DNA of 64,000 nucleotides from NCBI GenBank assembly GCA_020852755.1, contig JADZAF010000229.1, positions 1 through 64,000 on the forward strand. The letters are read 5' to 3'. The notes beneath the pieces are model-generated. The model made no database searches. It was not told where the DNA came from and saw nothing but the letters and a program-made list of their open reading frames with translations. The DNA is from Bryobacterales bacterium (GTDB lineage: Bacteria; Acidobacteriota; Terriglobia; Bryobacterales; Bryobacteraceae). The position numbers and the translations under genes are program-made. Shown piece after piece: positions 8,593 to 16,858 of the stretch (position 1 is its first letter; every line of letters begins with the position of its first letter).

Positions 8593-9057
8593 ATGAGATA
8601 TGCGATTGCGGGCGTGATCGTCGTGTTTGGTTCGCTGGGAGTGGCGCAGGCGCCGCCGGGCTTCGACTTCTGGAGCAGCGGGCAGCTGCGCGGGTATGAG
8701 AAGAAGCTGGGGCCGAAGATCAACGCGCAGAAGGTGGCGACGGAGAATCTGGCCAGGTACGGCAATCACCTGGTGATGGTGGCCCACCGGCAGGGGGACG
8801 GGGAGGCCGAACTGCACGAGAAGCAGGCGGACATCTTCATCGTGGAGACGGGCGGGGGGACCCTGGTAGTGGGCGGCAAGGTAGTGGGCGGGAAGACGAC
8901 CGCGCCGGGAGAAATCCGGGGCGCTTCCATCGAGGGGGGGGAGAAGCGGAAGCTGGGCCCCGGCGACGTCGTTCATATTCCCGCCCGCACGGCTCACCAG
9001 GTGCTGCTGGAGGGAGCCCGGCAGATCACCTATGTGATCGTGAAGATCGACGAGTGA
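8593..9057 (+). CDS. Secreted cupin-domain protein
   Basis: 154 residues with a signal peptide (MRYAIAGVIVVFGSLGVAQA). A single cupin barrel covers about residues 40-150: NHLVMVAHRQGDGEAELHEKQADIFIVETGG is motif 1, in reduced form with H and E, and LGPGDVVHIPARTAHQV is motif 2. A metal site with two histidines and a glutamate is plausible. Its position after the GH172 gene suggests a joint role in sugar handling, but no reaction can be assigned. It ends 3 nt before a copy of the short repeat and converges on the first TonB-dependent receptor gene. Confidence 0.8.
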   Translation: MRYAIAGVIVVFGSLGVAQAPPGFDFWSSGQLRGYEKKLGPKINAQKVATENLARYGNHLVMVAHRQGDGEAELHEKQADIFIVETGGGTLVVGGKVVGGKTTAPGEIRGASIEGGEKRKLGPGDVVHIPARTAHQVLLEGARQITYVIVKIDE

Positions 9058-9059
9058 GC

Positions 9060-9098
9060 GGGAGTTTGGGGGTTATGTAGCCTGTCACCGAAACTCCC
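9060..9098. repeat. Short repeat with complementary ends, copy 2
   Basis: The best-paired copy: GGGAGTTT (9060-9067) against AAACTCCC (9091-9098), 8 perfect base pairs closing a 23-nt centre identical to that of copy 3. It fills the entire gap between the convergent cupin stop (9057) and receptor stop (9098-9100) and could serve both genes as a shared 3'-end hairpin. Confidence 0.8.
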
Positions 9099-12000
9099 TA
9101 AAAGTGGATGCGGCCGGTGTACTGAACCTCGCGGCCGTAGTTGCCGCCCGCGATCCAGGTGCTCTTGCCGAAGTTGGCGCTGGTCACGCCCATGGTCGGC
9201 TGGCTGGGCATGAACGCGTTGGGGAAGTTGTAGAACTCCATGCGGAGTTCGAACCTCACCCGCTCGGTGATGGGGAAGTACTTCACGGCGGTGGCATCCC
9301 ACTGCCAGAAGCCCGGACCGCGCAGGCCGTCGTAGTACCAGGGGTTGGTGCGCGGCGTGTAGGGCTCCATCTGCCTGAACCTGGAGGTGTCGAACCAGCG
9401 GTCGAGAGTGGGATTGCCGATCTTGGGATTGCCCTCCGCGATCATTCCGCCGAAGGTAAGCAGCGGGCCGCCGTTCCACATGAAGATGTGGCTGGGGGCC
9501 CACCCGCCGATGAGCGCGTCCACCACGCGGCTGACGTTCGAGCCGAACCTGCGGCCACGGCCGAAGGGCAGCTCATAGGTGCCGGCCAGGCGGACGTAGT
9601 GGCGTGCGTCGCGAGTGTCGATCAGGGTGAATTTCCTGGCGTAGGTGTCGGGGTCGTTGAAGAACTCGTCCCGGCTCTCACGGCTGTAGTTGTATCCGAA
9701 GCTGAAGGTCAAGCCATTCGTCATGGGCCGCTCGGCCTTGAACTGGAGCGAATAGTAGCGGCTGTCCTTGCCCCTCAGGAAGCGCTCGGTGAGGGTTCCG
9801 TAGTGAGGGTAGGGCTTCAGCAGGCTGCCCACGCTGACTGTCTTCTGGTTGCGCAAAGGTCCGGGCATCTTGTCCGCGGGCAGGAGCAGGTAGAACGGAT
9901 TCGCGACCGAGGCGGTAGTAGCGCCCTTGTAGGTGTAGCCGTAGTTCGGGTCCACCATGTTGAGGTTGTAGGTGTAGTCGCCGCCCCACATGCTGGCATC
10001 CTGGACATCGCGGCCCAGGTTGAGGAAGAAGGTCGTGTCCGTCAGGATATTGAAGGGCATCTGGCGCTGCAGGGAGACGTTGATGCGGTCATTGACGGGA
10101 TGGACCATGTCCTGCGGGAAGAAAGTGGCGCTATCGCCCAGGTTGGTGTAGCGGCCAAGACTTTTGCCCACGGGGAGCAGCAGCGGGTTGGTGCTGGGGA
10201 AGGGGTCGCTGATGAGGGTGCGGGGCACGCCTTCGATGGGACCCAGCGCGGTGGTGGTGCGGGCGAAACCGTCCTTCGGCCAGCGGGTGGTTTCGGGGAA
10301 GATGGTCACCCAGGGCACCGAGTAGCGCGCAAAGCCGGCGCGCAGAGCGGTCAGGTCGTTGATGCGAATGGCGGCGCCGACGCGCGGCAGGAACAGGTTC
10401 TTCTGGGAGTTGAAGACCCCGGGATGATCGTCGTCGGTAAATACCCAGGCGCCGGTCCACTTGTACTGGCCCTTGTAGATGGAGGTCACCTCCGGGGGCA
10501 TGGCCGGCGGGGTGGCGAATTCGGGGATTGGATTCCCGAGGTCGAGGTAGCGGGAGTACATACGGCTGTACTCGGAGGGGGCCGTTTCCATCTCCCAGCG
10601 CAGACCGAGATTCAGGGTGAGGCGGCGGGTCAGCTTGATGTCATCCTGGACGAAGAAGCTCCACATCTGCTGGTGGGAGTCGACCATGGGAGTGAAGTTG
10701 GCGTTGCCGCTGTTCACGACACCCAGCAACGCGGAGGCGTACATGTTGCCGCTCAGCCGGGCGTCGTGCTTCAGGAAGCTGTCGCCGGTATCGACGGAGT
10801 TGAACGAGAAGCCGCCAGGGCCGGGAGAGCCATTCTGATCGTACTGGTAGCGCAACTGCCAGCCGGCCTTCCAATGGTGGATGCCGCGGTCGTGGGTGAT
10901 GTTGAGGTTGGAGTTGTGGGACCGGGCGCGCACCAGCCACCAGCCGCTCTTGCCGGTGCTCACCGAGCCGTTGCCCGAGAAACTGAAGCTCGGATAGTAG
11001 ACGCCCGGCAGGAACTCGATCACCGGTTTGTACCAGCCGTTCGGCCAGAGGCTGGCCCAAACGGAGGTGGGCACCTTGGCCCAGTCGGAATCGTAATCGT
11101 CTTCGGCGTAGACGGCGCCATAGCGCATATTGACGGTGGTGGTGGGGCTCACCATGTAGAGCACGTCCACGGCGGCGTTCAGGGCATCCATCAAACCGCC
11201 GTTATCCGAAGGCACGGCGATGGTGCCGCCGTGGTTGGGGTTGTCGAGGCGGGTCTCGTAGCGGGAATAGCGCGTGTACATGCGCCACTTGTCGCTGATG
11301 TTGAAATCCACGCGGTTGGAGAGGTTCCAGTACTTCAGCCACCAGGGGTAGGAGTTACGGTAGTTGTCTATCCCGGTAATGCCGAGTCCCGGGTTATTGG
11401 GTTTCCAGAGATCGTTCAGGATCTTCTGCCCGGTGGGATCGATGCGGTCCGTGGGAATGATGTTGCCCGGAAAGGGCGTGCGGGTCACCGTGGCGGTAAC
11501 GGGATCGAACCTGGTAGTGAAGGGATCGTAGATGGGGCGTATCCCGCCGTCTGGGGTGAAGGAGCGCGAGAAATTGCCGACGCGCTCGAGGTCGGTCGGT
11601 TGCGTGGAGACCCATTCGCGCGGCTGGGTGTTCTTCCAGCGCTCGTAGGTCTGATAGAAGAAGAGGCGGTTCTTGAGGATGGGGCCGCCCACGGTGCCAC
11701 CCCCGATGTGGTTCTTCACCAGGCTGATGCCGCCGGGGACCAGGCGGTTGGTGACGGCGTTCAGCTTGGGGTTACGGCCGAAGTAGTAGGCGGTTCCATG
11801 GAAATCGTTGGTGCCCGATTTCATGGAGACGTTCAAGGTGCCGCCGGCCGAGAATCCGAACTCGGCGTCGAGGGCGTTCTGCTGCACGGCCACCTCCTGC
11901 ACGCCATCCATGGAGGGCATGTAGGAACCGCGGGCCGAGACGCCCAGGGCCACGCCGTCCAGCAGCATGTCGTTCTTGCCGCCGGTGCGCCCGCCGACGT

Positions 12001-12565
12001 CCAATCCGTTGGAGGACCACATGTAGAACGGGTTGCGGTGAGAGACGTCCCAGTAGCGGTTGATGACCGCCGGGTTGAGCAGGGCAAGCGTGAAGGGGTT
12101 TCGCGCCAGAATAGGAATGTCCTTCAGCATCTGGCCCTGCACGGTAGTGGTCATGGTGGATGTGTTGAACTGCACCTGGGCGACCTGTTCGGTGACCGTA
12201 ACGGTCTCCGCTACGGCGCCCACGGTAAGTTGAGCGTTCACCGTGACGTCGCCACGGGTGAGCACGCCGATGTTCTCCTGGAGGAAACGCTGGAAACCAG
12301 CGGCCTCGACGGAGACCGTGTAACTGCCGGGTTGTACGAAATCGAACAAATAGTGGCCGGTGGCGTCGGTCTCGCGAGTGGTTTCCGTTCCAGTGTTGAT
12401 ATTTCTCAGGGTTACCTTGGCGCCCACGATGGCCGCCTGGCTGGGGTCGGTGACCAGACCCTGCACCCTGGCTCGGTACTCTTGCCCGGTCGCAGTTCCT
12501 GACAGGAGGAACAGAGAGGCCAGGCAAGGCAATAGCGCGATCCTGCGCGCAGATGTTGTACGCAT
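9098..12565 (-). CDS. TonB-dependent receptor, Oar-like, copy 1
   Basis: 1155-residue outer-membrane transporter. Residues 1-28 are a signal peptide (MRTTSARRIALLPCLASLFLLSGTATG). Residues about 30-115 form a CarboxypepD_reg beta-sandwich (GLVTDPSQAAIVGAKV; DATGHYLFDFVQPGSYTV). A plug domain follows (about 130-240, with LDGVALGVSARGSYMPSMDG), then a long beta-barrel ending in aromatic-terminal YTGRIHF, the usual BamA recognition end. Receptors of this size are common in Acidobacteriota, usually without a SusD partner, as here. Residue motifs (TSTMTTTVQG, KDIPILARNPF, MWSSNGLD) make copy 2 the nearest relative. The substrate is unknown; neighbouring GH172/cupin genes hint at glycans. Confidence 0.92.
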   Translation of the reverse strand: MRTTSARRIALLPCLASLFLLSGTATGQEYRARVQGLVTDPSQAAIVGAKVTLRNINTGTETTRETDATGHYLFDFVQPGSYTVSVEAAGFQRFLQENIGVLTRGDVTVNAQLTVGAVAETVTVTEQVAQVQFNTSTMTTTVQGQMLKDIPILARNPFTLALLNPAVINRYWDVSHRNPFYMWSSNGLDVGGRTGGKNDMLLDGVALGVSARGSYMPSMDGVQEVAVQQNALDAEFGFSAGGTLNVSMKSGTNDFHGTAYYFGRNPKLNAVTNRLVPGGISLVKNHIGGGTVGGPILKNRLFFYQTYERWKNTQPREWVSTQPTDLERVGNFSRSFTPDGGIRPIYDPFTTRFDPVTATVTRTPFPGNIIPTDRIDPTGQKILNDLWKPNNPGLGITGIDNYRNSYPWWLKYWNLSNRVDFNISDKWRMYTRYSRYETRLDNPNHGGTIAVPSDNGGLMDALNAAVDVLYMVSPTTTVNMRYGAVYAEDDYDSDWAKVPTSVWASLWPNGWYKPVIEFLPGVYYPSFSFSGNGSVSTGKSGWWLVRARSHNSNLNITHDRGIHHWKAGWQLRYQYDQNGSPGPGGFSFNSVDTGDSFLKHDARLSGNMYASALLGVVNSGNANFTPMVDSHQQMWSFFVQDDIKLTRRLTLNLGLRWEMETAPSEYSRMYSRYLDLGNPIPEFATPPAMPPEVTSIYKGQYKWTGAWVFTDDDHPGVFNSQKNLFLPRVGAAIRINDLTALRAGFARYSVPWVTIFPETTRWPKDGFARTTTALGPIEGVPRTLISDPFPSTNPLLLPVGKSLGRYTNLGDSATFFPQDMVHPVNDRINVSLQRQMPFNILTDTTFFLNLGRDVQDASMWGGDYTYNLNMVDPNYGYTYKGATTASVANPFYLLLPADKMPGPLRNQKTVSVGSLLKPYPHYGTLTERFLRGKDSRYYSLQFKAERPMTNGLTFSFGYNYSRESRDEFFNDPDTYARKFTLIDTRDARHYVRLAGTYELPFGRGRRFGSNVSRVVDALIGGWAPSHIFMWNGGPLLTFGGMIAEGNPKIGNPTLDRWFDTSRFRQMEPYTPRTNPWYYDGLRGPGFWQWDATAVKYFPITERVRFELRMEFYNFPNAFMPSQPTMGVTSANFGKSTWIAGGNYGREVQYTGRIHF

Positions 12566-12634
12566 TCGTCTTGACTCCCTAAGCCTATTTGTTGTGTCCG
12601 CGCCGAGCGGACCCCCTGCAATCTGACTCGGACC

Positions 12635-12662
12635 GGAATAACAGTCTTCCGGACCGGATCAA
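12635..12662 (-). promoter_or_regulatory. Putative promoter of receptor copy 1
   Basis: On the minus strand TTGATC (12657-12662) and TATTCC (12635-12640) are 16 nt apart, about 70 nt upstream of the receptor start. The -35 resembles the other three receptor promoters; the -10 is weak. The leader near the start (GGGAGTCAAGAC before the ATG) is nearly identical to that of receptor copy 4. Confidence 0.45.
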
Positions 12663-12713
12663 CTGATTTCGATTTCGCACAGGCAGAAGACAGCGTCACG
12701 GGGTGCGGAGGAC

Positions 12714-12746
12714 GGGGGGAGGGCGGGGACCAAAGGGTTTGGGGGG
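12714..12746 (+). other. G-quadruplex-forming tract
   Basis: Plus-strand runs of 6, 3, 4, 3 and 6 guanines separated by loops of 1-6 nt fit the G3+N1-7 rule. The tract lies between the promoter of receptor 1 and the terminator of receptor 2, in DNA without genes. Confidence 0.5.
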
Positions 12747-12778
12747 TGCTGCCGTACGGGAGGTTAAGGGAAACGAAC

Positions 12779-12815
12779 GGGGAGTTCGGGGGTTATGTAG
12801 CCTGTCACCGGAACT
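12779..12815. repeat. Short repeat with complementary ends, copy 3
   Basis: Arms AGTTC (12783-12787) and GAACT (12811-12815). Compared with copies 1 and 2 (AGTTT/AAACT), the innermost T-A pair is changed to C-G on both sides, a compensatory change. The 23-nt centre is identical to copy 2. The element abuts the T-run of the terminator that follows receptor copy 2. Confidence 0.8.
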
Positions 12816-12847
12816 AAAAAGCCGGCCCGGCGGAGGGCCGGGCCGGC
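12816..12847 (-). terminator. Rho-independent terminator of receptor copy 2
   Basis: An 11-bp perfect stem, GCCGGCCCGGC (12821-12831) with GCCGGGCCGGC (12837-12847), and a 5-nt loop. On the minus strand it is followed by TTTTT. It lies 26 nt after the stop codon of receptor copy 2. Confidence 0.9.
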
Positions 12848-12873
12848 TGTCAGGTGCTGCAGGTGACTGTAGT

Positions 12874-15800
12874 TTAGAAGTGGATGCGGCCGGTGTACTG
12901 CACTTCGCGGCCGTAGTTGCCTCCGGCCACGCCGGTGCTGCGGCCGAAGGTCGAGCTGGTCACACCCAGGCTGGGCTGGCTGGGCATGAAGGAGTTCGGG
13001 AAGTTGTAGAACTCCATGCGGAGCTCGAACTTCACGCGCTCGGTCACCTGGAAGTACTTCACCGCGGTGGCATCCCACTGCCAGAAGCCGAAACCGCGCA
13101 GCCCGTCGTAGTACCAGGGGTTGGTGCGCGGCGTGTAAGGCGCCAGCTGCGAGAAGACCGAGGTGTCGAAGTACTTGTCCTTGGTCGGGTTGTCGATCTT
13201 CGGGTCGCCGGTGGCGTTCATGGCGCCGAAGGTCAGCAGCGGGCCGCTGTTCCACATGAAGATGTGGCTGGTGGCCCAGCCGCCGATGATCGCATCCACC
13301 ACGCGATTGACATTGCCTCCGAACTGGCGGCCGCGTCCGAACGGAAGTTCGTAGGTGCCGGCCAGGCGGACGTAGTGCCGCGGGTCGCGGGTGTCGATCA
13401 TGGTGAATTCCTTGGCGTAGGTCGCGGGGTCGTTGAAGAACTCACCCCTGGACTCCTTGCTGTAGTTGTAGCCGAAGCTGAAGGCCAGGCCCTTGGCCAT
13501 GGGCTTCTCGGCTTTGAACTGGAGCGAGTAGTAACGGCTGTCCTTGCCTTGGAGGAAGCGCTCGGTCAGGTTGCCGTACTGCGGATACTGCCGGAGCAGG
13601 CTGTTGACCGTTACCTTCTGCTGGGTGCGGAGCGCGCCGGGCATCTTGTCGGCGCCCAGCAGCATGTAGAACGGATTGTTCACCTGGACGTCCACCGCGC
13701 CCTTATAGGTGTAGGCGTAGTTGGGGTCCACCATGTTGAGGTTGTAGTTGTAATCGCCGCCCCACATGCTGGAGTCCTGAACGTTGCGGCCCAGGTTCAT
13801 GAAGAAGGTGGTATCGGTCAGGATCTGGAGAGGCAACTGGCGCTGCAGGGAGACGTTGAAGCGGTCGTTGATCGGATGGATCATGTCCTGCGGGAAGAAG
13901 GTGGCGGCCTGTCCGAGGTTCAGGTAGCGGCCGAGGCTCTTGCCCACCGGGACTTGCAGCGGGTTGTCCGAGGGGAACGGGTTGTCGATGGTCGCGCGCG
14001 GCACGCCGTTGAGCGGCCCCAGGATGCTGGTCGAGCGCGCAAATCCGTCCTTGGGCCAGGAATTGGTTTCCGGGTAGATGGTCACCCAGGGCACCGAGTA
14101 GCGGGCGAAGCCGACGCGCAGCGAGGTGATATCGTTGATGCGGAAGGCGGCTCCGGCGCGGGGCAGGAAGACGTTCTTCTGGGAATTGAAGACTCCCGGG
14201 TGATCGTCGTCGGTATAGATCCAGGCGCCGTTGTAAAGGAACTGGCCCTTGTAGAGCGAGGTCACTTCGTTGGGCATCTTCACCACGCCGCCCTGCAACT
14301 CGGGGATCGGGTTGGTCAGGTCGAGGGTGCGGGAGTACATGCGGCTGTACTCGGAGGGCGCGGTCTCGAGTTCATAGCGCAGGCCGAGATTGAGGGTCAG
14401 CCAGCGGTTGACGCGGATATCGTCCTGGAAGAAGAAACCCCACATCTGCTGGTGGGAGTCCACCATGGGGGTGTACTGGGCATTGCCGCCGTTGAGCACG
14501 CCCAGCAGCGTCGAGGCGTACATGTTGCCGCTCTGGGAGGCGTTGAACTTCAGGTAGTTGTCGCCGGTGTCGACGGCGTTGAAGTTGAACGAGCCCGGTC
14601 CGGGGTTGCCATTCTGATCGTACTGGTAGCGGAGCTGCCAGCCGGCCTTCATGTGGTGGATACCGCGGTCGTGGGTCACGTTGAGGTTGCTGTTGTGGGA
14701 GCGCCCGCGGACCAGCCACCAGCTTCCGAAGCCGGTGTAGGAGCTGCCGTTGCCGCTGAAGTTGAAGCGCGGATAGTAGATGCCCGGCAGACCCTTCAGG
14801 ATGGGCTCGTACCACTTGTTGGGGAACAGGTTGGCCCAGGTGCTCTCGGGGACCTGCGACCAGGTGGAGTTGTAGTCGTCTTCCAGGTAGACGGCGCTAT
14901 AGCGCATGTTGACCGTGGTGGTCGGGCTGGCCATGTACAGGAAGTCGATGGCGGGCTGGAGGGCGTCCATCAAGCCGCCGTTGTCCGAGGGGACCGCGAT
15001 GGTGCCGCCCCAGTTGGGGTTGTCCAGCCGGGTCTCGTACTTGGAGAAGCGGGCATACATGCGCCACTTGTCGTTGATGTTGTAGTCGACGCGGTTGGAG
15101 AAGTTCCAATACTTCAACCACCAGGCGTAGGCGATGCGATAGTTATTGATGCCGGTCAGGTCGTCGCCGGCATTGTTCGGCTTCCAGAGATCGTTCATGA
15201 TCTTGGCGCCGGTGGGGTTGATACGGTTCTGGGGGATGATATTCCCGGGGAACGGGGTGCGGCTGGAGGTTCCGGTGGCCGAATCGAACTTGGTTGTCCA
15301 TGGGTCGTAGATGGCCCGCAGGCTGCCGTCCTTGGCGAAGGAGCGGGAGAAGTCGCCGACCCGTTCCAGGTCGGTGGCCACGGTCTGGTCCTTGCCGGAG
15401 GGCTGGGTGTTCTTCCAGCGCTCGTAGGCTGCGTAGAAGAAGAGCTTGTTCTTCACGATGGGCCCGCCGATGGTGCCGCCGTAGATGTGGTTCTTGATAA
15501 CGCTGGCCTGGCGGCCGGCGCCGGTGAGCAGCCGGTTGGTGACGGCGTTGAGCTTGGGGTTGCGGCCGAAGTAGTAACCGGTGCCATGAAAATCATTGGT
15601 GCCCGATTTCATGGAGACGTTGAGGGTGCCGCCGGCCGAGAAGCCGAACTCGCTGTCCAGCGCGTTCTGCTGCACGGCCACTTCCTGCACGGCGTCCATG
15701 GAAGGCATGTAGGAACCGCGGGCCGAGAGACCCAGCGCGGCGCCGTCCAGCAGCATGTCGTTCTTGCCGCCGGTGCGTCCGCCGATGTCCAGACCGTTGG

Positions 15801-16353
15801 AGGACCACATATAGAACGGGTTGCGGTGCGAGACGTCCCAGTACTTGTTGATCACGGCCGGGTTCAGCAGGGCCAGGGAGAAGGGATTCCGCGCGAGGAT
15901 GGGAATGTCCTTCAGCAGGTTGCCCTGCACGGTCGTAGTCATCGTGGAAGTGTTGAACTGGACCTGGGCCACTTCCTCCGATACCGTGATGGTCTCCGCC
16001 ACGGCGCCGACGGTGAGACTGGCGTTGACGGTTACGTCGCCGCGGGTGAGCACGCTGATGTTCTCTTGCAGGAACCGCTGGAAACCGGCGGCCTCGATGG
16101 CGACCGAGTAGGTGCCCGGCTGAACGAAGTCGAACAGGTAGCGGCCGGTGGCATCGGTACTGCGGCTGGTTTCGGTTCCGGTGTTAACGTTCCTCAGGGT
16201 TACCTTGGCGCCCACGATGGCCGCCTGGCTGGGGTCTGTGACCAGACCCGATACCCTGGCTCGATACTCTTGCCCGCTCGCAATCCCCGTTAACAGGAAG
16301 ACGAGGGCGAGGCAAGTAAGGCTTACAAGCCAAAGCGAAGTTTTTCTTTGCAT
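12874..16353 (-). CDS. TonB-dependent receptor, Oar-like, copy 2
   Basis: 1159 residues, with the same plan as copy 1: signal peptide (MQRKTSLWLVSLTCLALVFLLTGIASG), CarboxypepD_reg sandwich, plug (LDGAALGLSARGSYMPSMDA), barrel and YTGRIHF end. Nearly all blocks align with copy 1 without large gaps, so the two are recent tandem duplicates relative to copies 3 and 4. Differences cluster in loop-like stretches (for example RLLTGAGRQASVIKNHIYG against RLVPGGISLVKNHIGG), as expected when external loops diverge to bind different ligands. It has its own promoter and strong terminator, so it is probably an independent transcription unit. Confidence 0.92.
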   Translation of the reverse strand: MQRKTSLWLVSLTCLALVFLLTGIASGQEYRARVSGLVTDPSQAAIVGAKVTLRNVNTGTETSRSTDATGRYLFDFVQPGTYSVAIEAAGFQRFLQENISVLTRGDVTVNASLTVGAVAETITVSEEVAQVQFNTSTMTTTVQGNLLKDIPILARNPFSLALLNPAVINKYWDVSHRNPFYMWSSNGLDIGGRTGGKNDMLLDGAALGLSARGSYMPSMDAVQEVAVQQNALDSEFGFSAGGTLNVSMKSGTNDFHGTGYYFGRNPKLNAVTNRLLTGAGRQASVIKNHIYGGTIGGPIVKNKLFFYAAYERWKNTQPSGKDQTVATDLERVGDFSRSFAKDGSLRAIYDPWTTKFDSATGTSSRTPFPGNIIPQNRINPTGAKIMNDLWKPNNAGDDLTGINNYRIAYAWWLKYWNFSNRVDYNINDKWRMYARFSKYETRLDNPNWGGTIAVPSDNGGLMDALQPAIDFLYMASPTTTVNMRYSAVYLEDDYNSTWSQVPESTWANLFPNKWYEPILKGLPGIYYPRFNFSGNGSSYTGFGSWWLVRGRSHNSNLNVTHDRGIHHMKAGWQLRYQYDQNGNPGPGSFNFNAVDTGDNYLKFNASQSGNMYASTLLGVLNGGNAQYTPMVDSHQQMWGFFFQDDIRVNRWLTLNLGLRYELETAPSEYSRMYSRTLDLTNPIPELQGGVVKMPNEVTSLYKGQFLYNGAWIYTDDDHPGVFNSQKNVFLPRAGAAFRINDITSLRVGFARYSVPWVTIYPETNSWPKDGFARSTSILGPLNGVPRATIDNPFPSDNPLQVPVGKSLGRYLNLGQAATFFPQDMIHPINDRFNVSLQRQLPLQILTDTTFFMNLGRNVQDSSMWGGDYNYNLNMVDPNYAYTYKGAVDVQVNNPFYMLLGADKMPGALRTQQKVTVNSLLRQYPQYGNLTERFLQGKDSRYYSLQFKAEKPMAKGLAFSFGYNYSKESRGEFFNDPATYAKEFTMIDTRDPRHYVRLAGTYELPFGRGRQFGGNVNRVVDAIIGGWATSHIFMWNSGPLLTFGAMNATGDPKIDNPTKDKYFDTSVFSQLAPYTPRTNPWYYDGLRGFGFWQWDATAVKYFQVTERVKFELRMEFYNFPNSFMPSQPSLGVTSSTFGRSTGVAGGNYGREVQYTGRIHF

Positions 16354-16440
16354 GTATCTGAACTCCCGGAGGACACAGGTAATGTCCTCAGGTATTTGGA
16401 CCCCTTATGCTGCTTATGGACAGAAAACGAGTGTTTCAGA

Positions 16441-16491
16441 CCCTTTCCCACCATTGGATGAACAATAGCACGGTGATCCGGACGGGGTCAA
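16441..16491 (-). promoter_or_regulatory. Putative promoter of receptor copy 2 with shared downstream box
   Basis: On the minus strand TTGACC (16486-16491) and TATTGT (16462-16467) are 18 nt apart. AATGGTGGGAAAGGG (16441-16455) follows and occurs identically at the same relative position in the promoter of receptor copy 3. Just upstream, GGTCTCTCCTGC is also shared with copy 3. The leader to the start codon is about 90-105 nt. Confidence 0.6.
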
Positions 16492-16625
16492 GCCGGAATC
16501 ACGCAGGAGAGACCCAGCCGGTCCGACAGGCCGGCTGACCACCGGCCGGCAGGTCAGTGACCATCCCCAACCCGCTTCGCCGGTGAAGAGACTATGGCTT
16601 TGTACGGCCGACGGAAATAAGCCCC

Positions 16626-16809
16626 CGATGGGTTTGCCGTTTCCGGACTTTGGCTGGGCGAGGCAGGCGTTTCGGTTCCTCGGCGGGTCTCCGGAGAGCC
16701 GCCTTTCGCGGGGGCTGGACAGCCAGGGAGTCCGAACATGCGGACACCTTTGCGCAGGGAAGTCCTGAGCGGCGGAAGGAACTCCGACGGCAGGAGACCG
16801 CGCAAGCGG
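16626..16809. repeat. Duplicated intergenic module, copy A
   Basis: About 180 bp downstream of receptor copy 3 that aligns by eye with 20772-20941 downstream of receptor copy 4, ending at each gene's terminator. Long identical words include CCGGACTTTGGCTGG, CGGCGGGTCTCCG and GGACAGCCAGGGAGTCCG. On the plus strand both copies can be read as a peptide containing FPDFGW, then FRF and GGSP, but the frames diverge afterwards. It marks a duplication that included the 3' flank. The rest of the 16354-16858 gap holds the receptor 2 leader and promoter and nothing else I can name. Confidence 0.7.
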
Positions 16810-16837
16810 AAAAAAAGGCCCGGCCGGGAGCCGGGCC
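16810..16837 (-). terminator. Rho-independent terminator of receptor copy 3
   Basis: Arms GGCCCGGC (16817-16824) and GCCGGGCC (16830-16837), an 8-bp stem with a 5-nt loop, followed on the minus strand by TTTTTTT. It lies 21 nt after the receptor stop codon. Confidence 0.9.
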
Positions 16838-16858
16838 GCGTGTCGAAGCGGGTACTGA

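Noticed and set aside
9104-12502. 1132-residue open frame on the plus strand opposite receptor copy 1
   Set aside because: Composition is Gly/Ala/Val/His-rich with no domain or motif, and it is the antisense of a clearly conserved receptor. High G+C and the receptor's codon choice remove stops on the opposite strand.
12703-16293. 1196-residue open frame opposite receptor copy 2
   Set aside because: Same pattern as for copy 1. Long antisense frames over two related genes arise from shared codon usage, not from a hidden gene.
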